Origin: Blakeslea trispora
Lineage: Eukaryota; Mucoromycota; Mucoromycetes; Mucorales; Choanephoraceae
Direction of reading: 5' to 3'
Length of the DNA stretch: 64,000 nucleotides
Assembly: GCA_025331445.1 (NCBI GenBank)
Contig: JAIWNE010000085.1
Span: 62,001 to 126,000, forward strand
A program made the position numbers and the translations under genes. Numbering within the stretch: the first letter of the stretch is position 1; the number at the start of each line of letters is the position of its first letter. The notes under the pieces are model-generated. The model saw nothing but the letters and a program-made list of their open reading frames with translations. It did no database searches and had not been told where the DNA came from. This document shows positions 21,167 to 33,523 of the stretch, piece after piece.

Positions 21167-23289
21167 TGTATTAGTACTAAGGTTCAAGCGAGCACGGGTT
21201 TCTTCAAGTTTTCTTGCTGCTTCTGTGAACGATATGATTTCTTCTTCAGCCTTATTTTCGATCATGGTATAAATCTCTTTTCTTCGACTGAAGAAGCGAG
21301 AGTCTTTTTTGTCCTTGCGTCAACCGGTGCCAAACTGTTCCTTTAAACGTTTTACGGAAGACCCGTTTCCAAGACCAACATCAAAAATGGTCACGATGCT
21401 TCGACTCATAGAGTAATTGGGAGCAACAGAAGGAAGAGGAGAGACCAAGGAAGGAGACGAAGAGGAAGGCAAAGGCAAGGAGGAAGAAGTGGAAGGCAAC
21501 GACAAAGAAGGAAAAGAGTCGTTACCATTGAACAAGTTATAGCCCAAAGCAAAGAAGTCGGCAAAGTTTTGAGCATTTCGCTTGTCATTTTCTTCAGCTC
21601 GTCCGTCACCTGCTTCCATACGCTGTTCCATTGCTTCTTGATTCGACTGCAGCACCTGGAACTTTGCTGCCAATTGATCAAATCCAGTTCTGATACTGGA
21701 TGCCAGATCTGGCAAGACGGCTTGAAGCATTTGGCTGGTAGAAAATGCTTGTTCGTTGTCGGCAACAACAGCGAGAACTTGACACTCAAAATCCAAAGTC
21801 AGACGAACAGATTTCACATGTCCAAAGGTAATAGTTGGGATACTTCGCTTCAAGATGACAGAGTCCTATAAAAAAAATTAAGTTGGTTGCTTATTATGCA
21901 ACAAATAAAAACAAGTTACCTGAAGAAAACGGTGCGAAGATTGGAAAGTAGATTCAAAAAGTTTGGTCCTACAATGTCTCCTTGTACTCCGTCTTGCAGT
22001 TCAAACTTTTGTTTCCAAATATCAACCTGAGGAAAGACCTGCACCTGTAAATCCATAGGTGGAACAACTACAGCACGAGGAAGAAAGTAGTTATTTGAAG
22101 CAACAGGGAAACCAGCGAGACTCTTCATTGCATCAACAGGAAGACTTGGGACATAACATCCCATCTTCCTACCATTCTTTGCTGATCCCCGGGTACATTT
22201 TCTTGGACAATCATGTTGAGAGTACTCTTTCTGTTGGCATGAGTTACTTTGGAGGTATGGATACCAACATGTTTGAAAGCTTCAAATTAAATCTTGTGCT
22301 GAGCTTGGTAAGTGATTGCTGTCTTTTGATTCTTGCCCTTGAATACGACAGTTTCATACCAGTTTTTCCTTTCAGAAAAGTCGGGAAACCCTTCGTTTTC
22401 AAAGTGGAAACGGGAAAAAAGGTAAAGAGCCAAAGCACCAACAGAACACAACTCAACTTGCTTGTGACGAATGGAGGAGCCATATTCGATCTTGCCGTGC
22501 TGATTAGTTTTGCCAAAACTAATGGTGGCAACCAAAGAAATGCACTTCGTGATACCTTGGTTCTCAAGAGTAATTGCAAAAAGATCAGGAAATTGAAGGC
22601 CGAGAGCAGTTTGGCTTCTGCAAAGCATTGCATGGCTGATCAAGAAGCAAAGTCGATCGCGAGAGCCGTTGATGTCATTCTTGTGATTGATGAAGTACTG
22701 GCTGATCTTCATCAATTCATTCTTTCGTATATCCATCATTCAAGGTGTTCTTGCCTCTGTCTTCGAAGTTTGCTCTTTTTTGTCTGACCTTGGTCTTCTC
22801 CAAGTTGCCCAAGAAAGTACGAACCAAAGGACCTCTGGCAGCTTCGTTTGAGTTGATCTTCAAGGCCTTTTGCGTGTTATAAAGATCAGATACAGCCTTG
22901 ACATAGGCCAAGATAGATTCTTTACCCAAAAGAATAGGGCTGCCATCTTCAGCTCTTTGCTTCTTTCTACCACGTGCCATGACAAAGTCATCCAAGAAGA
23001 AACTGAGCTTGCTGTCAGATACAATTTCGCCATCTGCAAAAGTCTTTTCTTGGCGCCATTGCTATTTACAAAGTATAAATGATGGATCTACTTTTATCAC
23101 ATCCCAATTTGTTTAACTTACCTTCCAGTCTCTTTGCTTGCTAACATATGCTTTGATGGTGTTTACAGGACGGCTTGCCTTACCCTCAGCTAAAACCATT
23201 TGATTGCTACGGTACATGGCGGTATTAACATCGATCATTGATTGAATATCATTGTTGACATTGGGTTGTTGAGTTGATTGTGGGTTCAT
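21167..23289 (-). pseudogene. Crypton-like tyrosine recombinase (Ndc10/GCR1_C type), broken
   Basis: Exon 1 (23122-23289, MNPQSTQQPN) joins in phase to 23061. The protein runs through RDRLCFLISHAMLCRSQTAL, a GKTNQHGKIEYG-IRHK segment, a THANRKS HxxR box and CYVPSLPVDAMKSLAGF with the candidate Tyr. These are the R-HxxR-Y elements of Crypton recombinases. A GCR1_C-like tail (SSVKRLKEQFG, RRKEIYTMI) follows. Breaks are a one-base insertion near 22727, a TAA at 22287-22289, a deletion between GRWD and CYVP near 22150, and a TGA at 21320-21322 where family members have Trp. A second intron lies at about 21870-21920. The reading is cut at its C-terminus by the Helitron CTAG end. Confidence 0.8.
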
Positions 23290-23623
23290 TTTTAAGAATA
23301 AATTTGTTTACTTTAACAAATTATCGAAATAAGAGGGCCTTATATACTAGGAAGAGCAGTTTATCATTCAGTCTAATTACTTATTACCCATAATAACAAT
23401 AATCATGTCAAAGTACAATTTGAACCACTCATCGCATTCATGCATTAGTTTCACAAAACTTCAAAACCCATTTATGGAAAGTCATTAACACAATCATTCA
23501 GGGAAGGCATTTTATTGGCTCAGAAAGTTATTTTCAAGTTATGAGTCTCAGATGAGTCTCAGAGTAGAAAAACCAACGTATCTTATAAGGTATTTTTTTT
23601 TATTAGCTGGAAGACTAAAAATA
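23290..23623. other. Gap between the Crypton-like ORF and Tc1 copy 2
   Basis: This is about 330 bases of AT-rich DNA that would contain the recombinase promoter. I see no further feature. Confidence 0.5.
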
Positions 23624-25490
23624 CAGTGCGTCCACCCTCATTTGGACACTTTTGTGAGCCTCAATTGCCCATAATTTTGAAGTTTAATTGTGGTTCGTTC
23701 CTACCACAATAGTCGTTGCCTTCGCTTCGACTCCAAATGTGGTATTAGCTCTCCGAGCCACGCTTTTATTTTCAGTGATTGTATTTTTTTAAGTTTTTCT
23801 CTTTATATCTTTCTAATCCAAGTATAGTCATAAATTATTTCAATAAATTAAATGGGGGCGGGTTATTTGCCAAACTTCTTTAGATATTTCAGCCATGGGT
23901 GGGACCATACCACATCTTTCGTCTTTGCTTCGGCAACCTGGTTATTGGTCACTTTTGTGAGCTCCATTTGGACAATTTTTCGAGCTTCATTTAACCGATA
24001 CTATTTGGTCATTTTTGATTAGACACTTTACAACATGGAATTTTTTTATGAAGACGACACTGGAGACATTTTCATTGAAAGAGGGCAAGAAGTAACTACT
24101 TTCACTGAAGAAAAATCATTTCGGTTAAGAAATTTAACTGATCTTTAAAAATGCATCAAAAAGAAGACATGAATGGCACCATCATGGAAGAGGTTGCTAC
24201 CAAGAAAGAAAAATCGCATCAATACAATGTCTACACTTTAGAAGCTCGTAAACGGTGTTTTTGTTACTTGAAGGAAAAGCTAATGAAGCCCAGAGAAGCA
24301 GCTCAAGCAGCAAATGTTAATTATGACACTGCTCGCAAGTGGAAAAAGACATACGAAGAGGACCCAGATAGAAGGATTCCTACGAAAAAGACAAATATTG
24401 GCTCTAGTAGGCCTATCAGCCAGCTTGGTGAGGATCATAAGCGTCATTTGATCAATTTTTTCGATGAGGATGCTTCTGCGACTATTCAGGATCCAGTAGA
24501 TGATTTGACATCAAGTTTTGCTGGGTCAAAAATCAAGAAATCCAGAGTAGCTGAATTCATGAAGGAAGAATGCAACCCAAGTATCAAGGTTGTAACACGC
24601 CATCCTGCTGCTCTTAACAGAGAAGGAAATCTTCAGGCACGGGTTGACTGGGTCAACTAATAGACTCAGAACGGAATGAGTCTGGCTTCGATGTAAACAT
24701 GCGTCGCAGTCGAGGTTGGTCCGCGCAAGGAACAAAAGCCATTGTTGTAACACCTTCAACAGAGGGTACTTCGCATACTGTGATTGAAGCAATTTCAGCT
24801 ATTGGTGTTGTCAATTTGAGTTTGAGAGAGGCAGGAAATAGGAAGAAAAGATGAGTAGTGGGAGCTACAAAAAGAAAGGCACCTGAAGATAGATTGTCCG
24901 TCCCCAAAGGTACTACAGGCGGCCACTTTCTTCAATTTCTGAATGATACGATGGATATTATGGATGAGTATCCTGAAATGAAGGGGTACTTTGTTATTGT
25001 GGATAATGCTCCAGTCCATATGCCTAAGATCATTGACCCAGTCATTATAAGAAGAGGCTATACACCCGTTTATCTTCCTCCCTACTCGCCTGAACTTAAT
25101 CCAATTGAGCAGTTTTGGGCTGTTGTAAAGGCGAAAGTCAAACGGAACAAGCTTACAGATTCAGAAACGCTTTTTTCACGTACCACTGAAGCTGCTGAAT
25201 CTGTACCTGTTGAGCATCTAAAAGGCTTCATTCAACATTCCGTAAATCAGTTTCAAAACTGTCTCAATAAGGTTCGTATGTAAACATTGAATAGTAATGT
25301 AAAAGATAACCTTTTTTTTTTTTTTCAAAAAATCAACCAAACGAAGTTCGAAAAATTGTCCAAATGAAGCTCAAAAAGCGACCAATTGAACTTCAAATTT
25401 ATGGGCAATTGGGGCTTAAAAGAGTGACCAATTGAATTCTAAAATCCTACCAATTTTCTCACAAAAGTGTCCAAATGAGGGTGGACGCTG
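23624..25490 (+). mobile_element. Tc1/mariner element, copy 2, both terminal repeats present
   Basis: The left end CAGTGCGTCCACCC follows TA, and the right end GGTGGACGCTG precedes TA. The long terminal repeats share TTTGGACACTTTTGTGAG, AATTGCCCATAA and TTTGGACAATTTTTCG. About 250 bases of MITE-like sequence interrupt the left repeat (23694-23944). The internal transposase is a pseudogene with the same lesions as copy 1. Confidence 0.9.
24151..25283 (+). pseudogene. Broken Tc1/mariner-type transposase (copy 2)
   Basis: Both readable parts translate identically to copy 1: 169 residues at 24151-24660 and 141 residues at 24858-25283. Between them the frame shifts, so ESGFDVNMRRSRGW reads only in another frame, and a TGA at about 24852 follows GNRKKR. 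The catalytic DNAPVH and SPELNPIE boxes are preserved. Two copies with the same breaks imply that a defective element was duplicated. Confidence 0.88.
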
Positions 25491-25996
25491 TATTTGTTGG
25501 TAGATGATAAACTATTAACCGAAAGAAAGAGGAAACTCTATTCTGTTCTCTAATTGAATGCTTTAGAGTAGCCTCTTCCTAGAGATTGTGCGATGCCAAT
25601 GACTAGTGGCTGATTTGAGAAAATTGTCTCTGACCATTCAATAAAGGGGGGAATCTGTTCTCTCATCTTAAAGCGGACTATACATCACTTTTACTCATTC
25701 TTATCTAATGATTTATGAGCTTGTCTTCACTAGCTAGTGATCAACACTGAGTTTGAATTAAACAAAATAGTAAAGGAGTCCATTGTAGTTGCATAAATAA
25801 GGTCAATGAGTATATTATAGAAATAGAACATGGGGGGTGACTTTTCTTTTTTTGCAGTCATGTTATCCCCCCCTTTTCTCTTTAGAATAAGATGAAATTG
25901 AAACCTTTTAAAAAATCTTTTTAAAAATGTATTTTTCTTTCTTTTTTTAAAATATTAAAAAAAACAGGAATAAAGCCAACAAATTATACACACTGA
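25491..25996. other. Promoter region of the coiled-coil membrane-protein gene
   Basis: The first 31 bases (to 25521) are shared with the flank of Tc1 copy 1. The remainder is AT-rich with poly-T and poly-C runs and no ORF. Confidence 0.5.
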
Positions 25997-26975
25997 ATGG
26001 CTCCCATTGCCAATGAAAAGAAAAAGGAATCTTTCTTGAAACGAAAGCATAGTCGTTCATCCTCAGCTCATGTGTCTGCTATCAATAACTCGACTGAATC
26101 ACCCTCAAGAGGTTGGTTAGAGACTGTCTCTGTTCAACCCTCTCGTTCACTAGACCGAAAACCACAGAATCAACCTGTCGAACCAGCTCATAAGAAGTCT
26201 GCTCATCTCTCTCAAAAAGGTAAAGACTAACAAGAGAAAGCTTGAAACTCGTATTGACCATACAAAATAACTTGTAGATATATTGGGTGCTGTTTCTGAT
26301 GAAGACATTCTAAAGTTAACAGAGATCACTTCTCAATTACCTAAAATTACTTCAAAACCATCGAAACCATCCACACCCATCTTGAAAGGTATATAAATAT
26401 ATAATTATATCCTATAGTATGCTGATTCCTATTCTCTAGAAAACCCTAGTCCTTCTCTACCTTCTTCTTCTTCTACGCCTGCTTCTTCTGTCAGTAGTCT
26501 AGAGAAACCAGTCGACAGCAAGCGTACTTCATGGCTACATAAGCTAAAACCAAGTCGATTAAATAGACAGAGTGATGCTGATGAACTTCCTGGAGGAAAG
26601 ACACCTGCTGCCTATATGGTAGAGCAATTCTATCAAAAGCATGGACGCATTCCTCAGTTATCTATCTCTGAGGATCAGTTGTCCGATACAGATAGTTTTA
26701 CAAGACAAAGGAGACATTCATTTGATAGTTTTCAGTCATTTCAAACTCAAGAAGAAGAAGAAGAAGAAGAAGATAGGAGTCTACAGCAAGAAGAAGAAGA
26801 GGAAGAAGAGGAAAGGGTGGTTCAGCTGTTGTTTGACTATCATAGTCTGCCTACTGAACTGAAGAATTTGATTGATACGTATGATTATAAGGGCAAAGTG
26901 GAGCATGTTCAAAAGACAGTGTGGTATGAGGATAAAGGCAACAATAGCGATACAGTCAGTAGTGTATTGACAACT

Positions 26976-27007
<32 letters not shown>

Positions 27008-28307
27008 AGACAATGATAAAGAGAGTGATGTTGTCTACTTTAAGCAACTGATCAAAGGGAAGGCTGAACAAGTCAATTACAAGTCAAATCCTACACGCGA
27101 TATTGGTAAGCCATTGAACAGCCAATAGATTCCTTTGCTCTAATCCACCTATCAGCCATCTTGACCATCACAGATGCTGACCAGATTGAATTCACAAAGC
27201 TAGTTCAAGTACCTAGTGAAAAGGCAAATGAACATGGGCCTCTATTGAATTTACAGATATCTTTAGTGGATCCATTGACTGGGTAAGAAATCAAGCAGAT
27301 GATTTATTCGATGCTCACCATGTTGATAGTCATCCCGAGGAAGAAGAAGAAATAGTAGAGATGCAAGACATGATACATGAATTAGACCTTAAATTGGCTG
27401 CTATGGATGATTTCAAAATACATGCCAAGGTAACAAAAAAAAAAGCAAGATGGGCTGTATCTTATTGACATTATATTCAGCAATTCCTCTTTGATACCAA
27501 TCTACTCAAAGACCGATCATTGACCCGAACAACATCCAATCCACAACTAAAGGCAATGGAGACGGAAGAACCTATCTTATTCCATAGCCATCACCGACAT
27601 TCCATGTATGATGATCCTATCGATACACAAGATACCTTTGACAGTCGTATTCAAAGTACTGTCTTTCTGATCCATTCATTGACAGAGGAATTAAAGGAGT
27701 TCAAACAATCGTTAAATCAGACAGAACTGTTGATACATGATGTACAATTAGACATGGATGATTTCCGGCATCGGATGGAAGTCTATATGAAGGATATACC
27801 CGAATCTCATTTCTCTGCTGTAAGTTATCTATTTCTTCTTTAGAGCGAGAGACTCATACAATCCACAAAAAAAAATTTAGCTGAAGCAACTTGAATTGGA
27901 TATTGAATCCATCTTGTCGAAAAGAGCAAAGAACCCTTGGATGGACACAGGTTATGCTTTACTGTCTTATCTCTTAACGTGTAAGTGATGTGAATCATAG
28001 TGAATACATCAAACTGAAGGATTCGTTAGTGTTTGCCTTGGGTGTCTGGATTGTGATCTATATGATTAAATTGGGTAAAAAGATCTTACTGTTTCCCTTT
28101 AAGCTCTGGAAGGATTATTCAGATTACCTTGTTGAACGGAATAAGGCTGTCAAGAAAGCAAGTATGCGCTCTGTCAGTACCACAAGACACACCAGTCAAA
28201 CGAATCTGATGCATCGACAGCAAGAAAGAGCCTCTTCTTCCTCTTCCTTTGTTACTGCCTACGATGACCATCTCTTTCCAACAAGACCTTCAAGCAAAAA
28301 ACAATAA
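25997..28307 (+). CDS. Uncharacterised coiled-coil protein with one C-terminal membrane span
   Basis: The eight-exon model is 25997-26219, 26278-26388, 26440-27105, 27156-27282, 27330-27429, 27481-27819, 27881-27980 and 28030-28307. Introns are 47-61 nt and all phases close, giving 647 residues. The N-terminal third is basic and Ser-rich, with a WLHKLKPSRLNRQ segment. Two acidic Glu runs follow, then helical coiled-coil stretches (IVEMQDMIHELDLKLAAM; STVFLIHSLTEELKEFKQSL). Near the C-terminus a single hydrophobic helix, LFALGVWIVIYMIKLG, is followed by basic residues. This layout suggests a membrane-anchored adaptor or tether with a large cytosolic head. I do not recognise the family. Confidence 0.8.
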
Positions 28308-29075
28308 TATGTTGATTTCTGTATATAGCCAATCTCTTTTATATTTATTTTCTTATTATTATGATACATACCACCTTTAATAACTTACCATTTAACACTG
28401 AAGTTCTAATTGTTGTGCCATAAGTATCTGCTTCATTTATGAGATACATAATATGATTAGAACATGTACACTGATGGGCTCATTACTTTGACTGTTAAAA
28501 CAGTATTTGCCATTTCAACACCTTTTCTTTTATTGTCTCTTTGAAATATTTCTTGCTAATAAACAACTTCTGCTATATAGTCTTATGGCCTTTGCTTTGT
28601 TCTATCTCTTTTACTGATGATTGCAAAAAAAGAAAACTACCCATTATCCTGTTACGCACAGGAATTATACAATTACCTTTCTAATTCTTTTGAAATAGTA
28701 TATAAACTCTTTCATCTTCTCTTATTTACTTTACGCTTGGTTGTAGTTTGACATATTCACTACCTAAATCCACATATTGTTATTAGTTCCCTTGATACTT
28801 ATTAAAGATCATTGTATTCATTTATTACATCTTTTCTTTTATATTACTTTGTTCTATTTACTTTACTTAAATCTCTAGTCGGACGACTCAAAACCTGGTG
28901 CTCATTACTTATAACCTTGCTGCCTGATTGCTCTGTTATATCTATTTGTTCTCTTTCTCAAGTTACTGCAAAAACTATCCTTTGTCCTGTAACAACATAA
29001 CTCTATCAAATGTTATAAACATCCAGGGCGAAAAGAAATGACATGTAACAGCAAAAACATAATGCAAAAAGAAAT
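28308..29075. other. AT-rich intergenic stretch before the tRNA gene
   Basis: It contains two related short stretches around 28620-28670 and 28965-29000, each with TGCAAAAA and CCTGT. No coding potential is visible. Confidence 0.5.
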
Positions 29076-29147
29076 TTCCCCAACGGGGAATCGAACCCCG
29101 GCCGTGTCGGTGAAAGCGACAAATCCTAGCCACTGGACCATTGAGGA
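29076..29147 (-). tRNA. tRNA-Glu (anticodon UUC)
   Basis: The complement folds as a full cloverleaf of 72 nt. The acceptor pair is TCCTCAA with TTGGGGA, with one G-T pair. The D-arm is GGTCCAGTGGCTAGGATT. The anticodon arm TGTCG-CTTTCAC-CGACA gives anticodon TTC, and the T-arm has GGTTCGATTCC. The A- and B-box sequences match tRNA-Glu. There is no intron. Confidence 0.96.
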
Positions 29148-30364
29148 TTTCATATTTGGTGTTTTACACAAATATATATATTTGTATTTTATATCCGGGC
29201 CGGACAGTTGCCGCACTGCCGGACTAGGTTTTTCATGATAGCTAGCATTTAACTTTTAATGAACTCGAATCAAGATAGTTTAACCTTCGGGTCTATAGTT
29301 TGTTTAATCTTTGTTTGACTATGCAGTTCTGAGAAAATCAAAAGGATTTGAAAAAGGTAACTGAACCAAGATAAAGAACATCTAAGAATTGAATTCAAGA
29401 AGCAATCAAGCATCGTCTAGTTGGCAATAAAAAAGAGAAATATCTTCCACACTCAAGCACCGTAAATGCATCCTATTGTTGTTGTCTAAACATTCTGACC
29501 AAGTCAGGTGACATTTTAAAAGCTTTTATCCAATAAGTTCAATGAGCAAATTTGATCTAGTCTGTGCTTTGTACAAGTGTTTGATAAAAGAAATTGTAAC
29601 AATTCAATGTATGGTCTTTTATGTCTTCTTCTATACTATTGAAAATAACAAGTACTTTCAACTTTTACCAGATGATTTCCTTATTCTTTGGCGAATACAA
29701 TAAAGAGCACAGTCAAGTCTCAACAATGACAATAAAATGATAAATAAACCAAACAAGTCATAAAGACAATAACATCGCGTACAATGAAATCAATCCCTGT
29801 TAAATAAGCACATAAAGTAAAGTTAACAAGGCTCAGTCACTCAGTAGCATTATTCATCCAAATAAGTCATACACTAATGTAGTAACAAGATCTAGATGAC
29901 TGCGACATGTATTAATTCATAGAAAATCTATATAAAACAGCTATAGTAATAATCTAGTAACCGGTTTTTCCTATTTCTGCAGTTAAAAAAAATCTCAAGA
30001 TATACATGCTTGTGTGTGTGTGTGTCTCTCTTTATCTTCAATCTCCTTTACAAATACCATTAGAAGAATATCCAAATGCCATAAATGATTTGATTATATG
30101 GGCGTTGAGTGTCTTTCTTTCTTTCTGATGTCTTGAGCAGACAATTAGATACGCTTTATTTTCAATTGTTTTTAGTAGAGACAAATGCTTGTAGCAAATC
30201 TTTTTTCCCTTGGAGAACTGATGATAATAAACAAGCTCTTTTTTTTTTCTTTAATGCAGGAATTAGCTGGGTTTCAAAATCCAGATAAAACAAACAGAGT
30301 TTGGTTTTTTTTTCTATTTTATCCTCTTTTTTCTTTCTTTTTTTTTTCGAAAACAATAATAATT
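29148..30364. other. Intergenic region between the tRNA and the DUF3712 gene
   Basis: Near 29190 a GC-rich hairpin pairs CCGGACAGT with ACTGCCGG. Otherwise AT-rich, with a short (TG)n at about 30010. The right end serves as the promoter or leader of the DUF3712 gene. No other gene is seen. Confidence 0.5.
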
Positions 30365-33075
30365 ATGTCTTATAATCCAATAGCTGAAGGATCTTCTTCT
30401 TCATCTCCTTCTCCATACCAAATTGATACAGACATGAAATACAATGATAACACTACTGTTAGCAGCAATCGAAAGGGAAAAGAGAAATACTCGGCCAATA
30501 CACCGTTCATTGACCAAACACTATATCAACAAGAGGATGAACCACTTATTTTACCTACAGCTACCTACGGTGCTATTGACACAACAACTCAAACTGAAAC
30601 AGAACGTCGCTCACAAAAGATCTGTACATATATAGCCATTTCGATCACGACTTGCAGTATCATTATCTTATTTTGTTTACTGTGGTTTGCTCCTACGTTT
30701 GCTGAGCGAACGATCCAAGACGGAGTAGGCTTTAGTTTTCAGAAGGCTTCGATCGTCAACGTGACTCAAGAGAACGTTATAACAATGCATGTGGTTGGTC
30801 AGATTGAGCTACGATCTGACCTGTTTCGTCTTCAGCAGAAAGTCAATTATATCTTTGGTGAGATCGGCGTACATCAAAGTGATCTTCAAGTACATTACCC
30901 CCAAAAACCAACACAATCGTCATTATCTTCTTCTATGGGAACCATCAATCTACCGGCCTTACAGCTCAACAGTCTAAACAACGTGACCAACTTTGATTTT
31001 GTAACCCAATTTGTCATTGATGATTCAAGGGCCTTGATGGCTTTTTGTAAAGATGCTGTTACAGCAAAGACTATTGTTTGGCGTATCACTGGTCCGCTTT
31101 CTGTATCTCCTGGATGGTTGCCATGGTCACCCAAGATATCCTTGGATAAATCAATTGATATCGAAGGTAAGAAAAAAAAAACTAATCCTCTATTCTTGAA
31201 ACTCACCAAAAAAAAAAAATAGGTATGGATGGATTAAAAAGGACGGATATGAAATCCATGTTTTTTCCGGGTCCTCATGAATTAGGAGGTGTTGAAGTGA
31301 CTGCCACTGTAGGTATTTATAACCCTTCTAGTATCCTTAGCCTTACATTAGGTGATGTCAATTTTGGTATCTATTTACCTGCTATCTCACCTGAAGATAG
31401 AGATGCTGAAATTGCTGTAGTACAAGCACATCATGCCAATCTACAAGGTCATCAAATGAACTATTTCAATGTGACCGGAAGGACATTACCTATTTCAGAA
31501 GATGAAAAGACACAGCGTCTGATGGAATCATTCTTGACTCGCTACCTTCACGGCAACTCAACCGATGTTCATGTCCGTGGCAGTGCCTTCGGTCCCAACG
31601 ATCAACCTAAAAAGAAACATATCAGTCAGATTCCACGTTGGCTTCAGGATGCATTGGAATCGATTGTTTTACGTGTGCCCTTTCCTGGTGCTACAGAGAC
31701 TGATTTGATCCAATCACTTCAATTGACCAACATCAAGATTGATTTTTCAGCAACAGGATCCCCCTTGATCTCAGGTGATGCAGTTGCTTTACTGAAAAAG
31801 CCAAAGGAAATGCAATTTCATCTAGACGTCAAAGAGATTGAACCGACTGTCTATTTGTTTCTCAATCAAGATTCCGTCAAGCCATTTGCAATCGTCCAGC
31901 CCAATAGACCTTGTCCAGCAAAGACAGATGAAGGGAATGGATTAGAGATACCTTTGGGCACACTCAAGTTGACCTCCAGAATCTATCGAGCTCCATTCAA
32001 AGTGTTGCCAGGTGGACAAAAGGATTTTGAAGAGTTTCTCAGTCGTGTGTTCAACAAGAAGAAAGGGACAGTCTATATTCATGGTACATCGGATGCTAGG
32101 ATCGAAAGTGCCTTTGGAAACCTAAACATTCGGGATCTTGAGTTCAATGGTCAGATTGAAACAAAGGGCATGCAGGGCATGCGTCATCCTCCACCTCAGA
32201 CCACCTTCATGAAGATTGTAAAAGGACATAAAGATGCTATTGAAGCACAAGTTGGCTTGGATATCTTTAACCCGTCCGATGTGGATATCAATATGGGATC
32301 ATTGAACATGATGGTTCTTTTCAACGATCATATCATTGGTAATACGACCATTTCTGAATTCAATTTGGCTGCAAGTAGTCATAATACCATTATGGCATCG
32401 GCCATGTTGTTTGCTAATAATCCACATGTCTTGGATTTTATTGGAAATTATATCTCAGAAGGTAATCTCTACATGCAACCTATTTTATTTATTTATTGAT
32501 TTCATTTAATTCCAAAAAAAAAAATAGGTGCCAGTTTAACTAGTAATGTTTCATTGACTATATCAGGGCAACATCCTAATGCATCTCAATCCAAGTATTT
32601 GAATGAATTTCTACAACACATGACATTCGATATACCAGTACCACCTTTTGATGAGGAACCATTATTAGCAGATTGCCAAGTGAACATCATGTCATCTACT
32701 GTTGTAATGAGCTTAAGGAATCCGTTTGAAAACATCAACATCATCATTGACAAAATCAATGCCTCTGCCACTTATCAGATTTATGAGGTCGGAAGGCTTC
32801 AGGCTAACTTTGAAGATCGTGGTGAAGGTTGGAAGGGACCGTTGATCTTACCGCCTATTGTATGTGATAAAGAATGTAAAGGTGTGGTTGTTGAATCAGA
32901 AAAAATACCAGTCATAGCCAAGAGACTAGGTTATGATGCCATCAAAAGGGCTCTTGGTGGATCCATTCAGGTTGCTGTAGATAGTCAGATTGGACTGAAG
33001 ATAGATCAATTTGAGATGAAGGATTTGAAGTATCAACAATCCAACATTACAACTAAAGTGAGAAAGGGATTTTGA
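30365..33075 (+). CDS. DUF3712-family type II membrane protein (vacuolar type)
   Basis: Three exons (30365-31166, 31223-32461, 32528-33075) with phase-1 introns of 56 and 66 nt give 862 residues. The start MSYNPIAEGS is chosen because it lies just before the Ser-rich cytosolic tail; the frame is open further upstream through T-rich leader. A single transmembrane helix (about residues 87-109, IAISITTCSIIILFCLLW) is followed by a very long luminal part. That part contains repeated LEA-like beta segments (VEVTATVGIYNPSS; VGLDIFNPSDVDINMG; VVMSLRNPFENINI), typical of DUF3712 proteins of the fungal vacuolar membrane. Yeast Tag1, linked to autophagy termination, is to my knowledge a comparable type of vacuolar protein. 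Role here is inferred; sequence appears intact. Confidence 0.88.
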
Positions 33076-33508
33076 TATCATCATTTTTATTGTGGGGTTG
33101 CCATCATAAAGTTATTGTTTCTCCTATAATGAAAAAATCCTTTTGTTAAAAAAGAAAAGAAAGAGTCTTTAGGCTGTTTGATGATTCCAACAAAAGATTA
33201 GTTTATGAATGATACAACACAGCAACTCTGCTACTTTGTGGCTGACAATTTCTTTACTTTTCTGGCTATACTGATGATCCCCCTCCCCTTTTTTTTTTAC
33301 CAAAAAAAAACACCAATTTTCTTGAGGCTGAAGACATGTGTTGTTAGTTTTTTTCTCTTTTTGCTTTTTGCATTCAACAAGTTGTAAGCTTCTACAGGTT
33401 GGCTATTGTCGTTAAAAGAATGGAATAATTCAAAGGCAATGAATTGAAGTTTGTCTTGGACTTGTGTGACCTCTACTGCATAATATCTTTTGAGAGAAAT
33501 AGAAAACT
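33076..33508. other. 3' flank of the DUF3712 gene and LINE insertion region
   Basis: AT-rich sequence with poly-T and poly-A runs and no supported gene. The LINE target duplication starts immediately after it. Confidence 0.5.
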
Positions 33509-33521
33509 CAATTTCAATTGG
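33509..33521. repeat. LINE target-site duplication, left copy
   Basis: CAATTTCAATTGG occurs here and again at 39277-39289, exactly bordering the LINE and its A-run. Thirteen matching bases at both edges mark the insertion. Confidence 0.88.
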
Positions 33522-33523
33522 TC

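Noticed and set aside
24600..24870. An intron restoring the transposase frame in the two Tc1/mariner copies
   Set aside because: The only GT-AG choices near the break are too short (18 nt) or would remove conserved catalytic residues, and the later TGA remains.
33205..33387. Short ORF between the DUF3712 gene and the LINE
   Set aside because: T-rich low-complexity translation; no promoter or homology can be argued.
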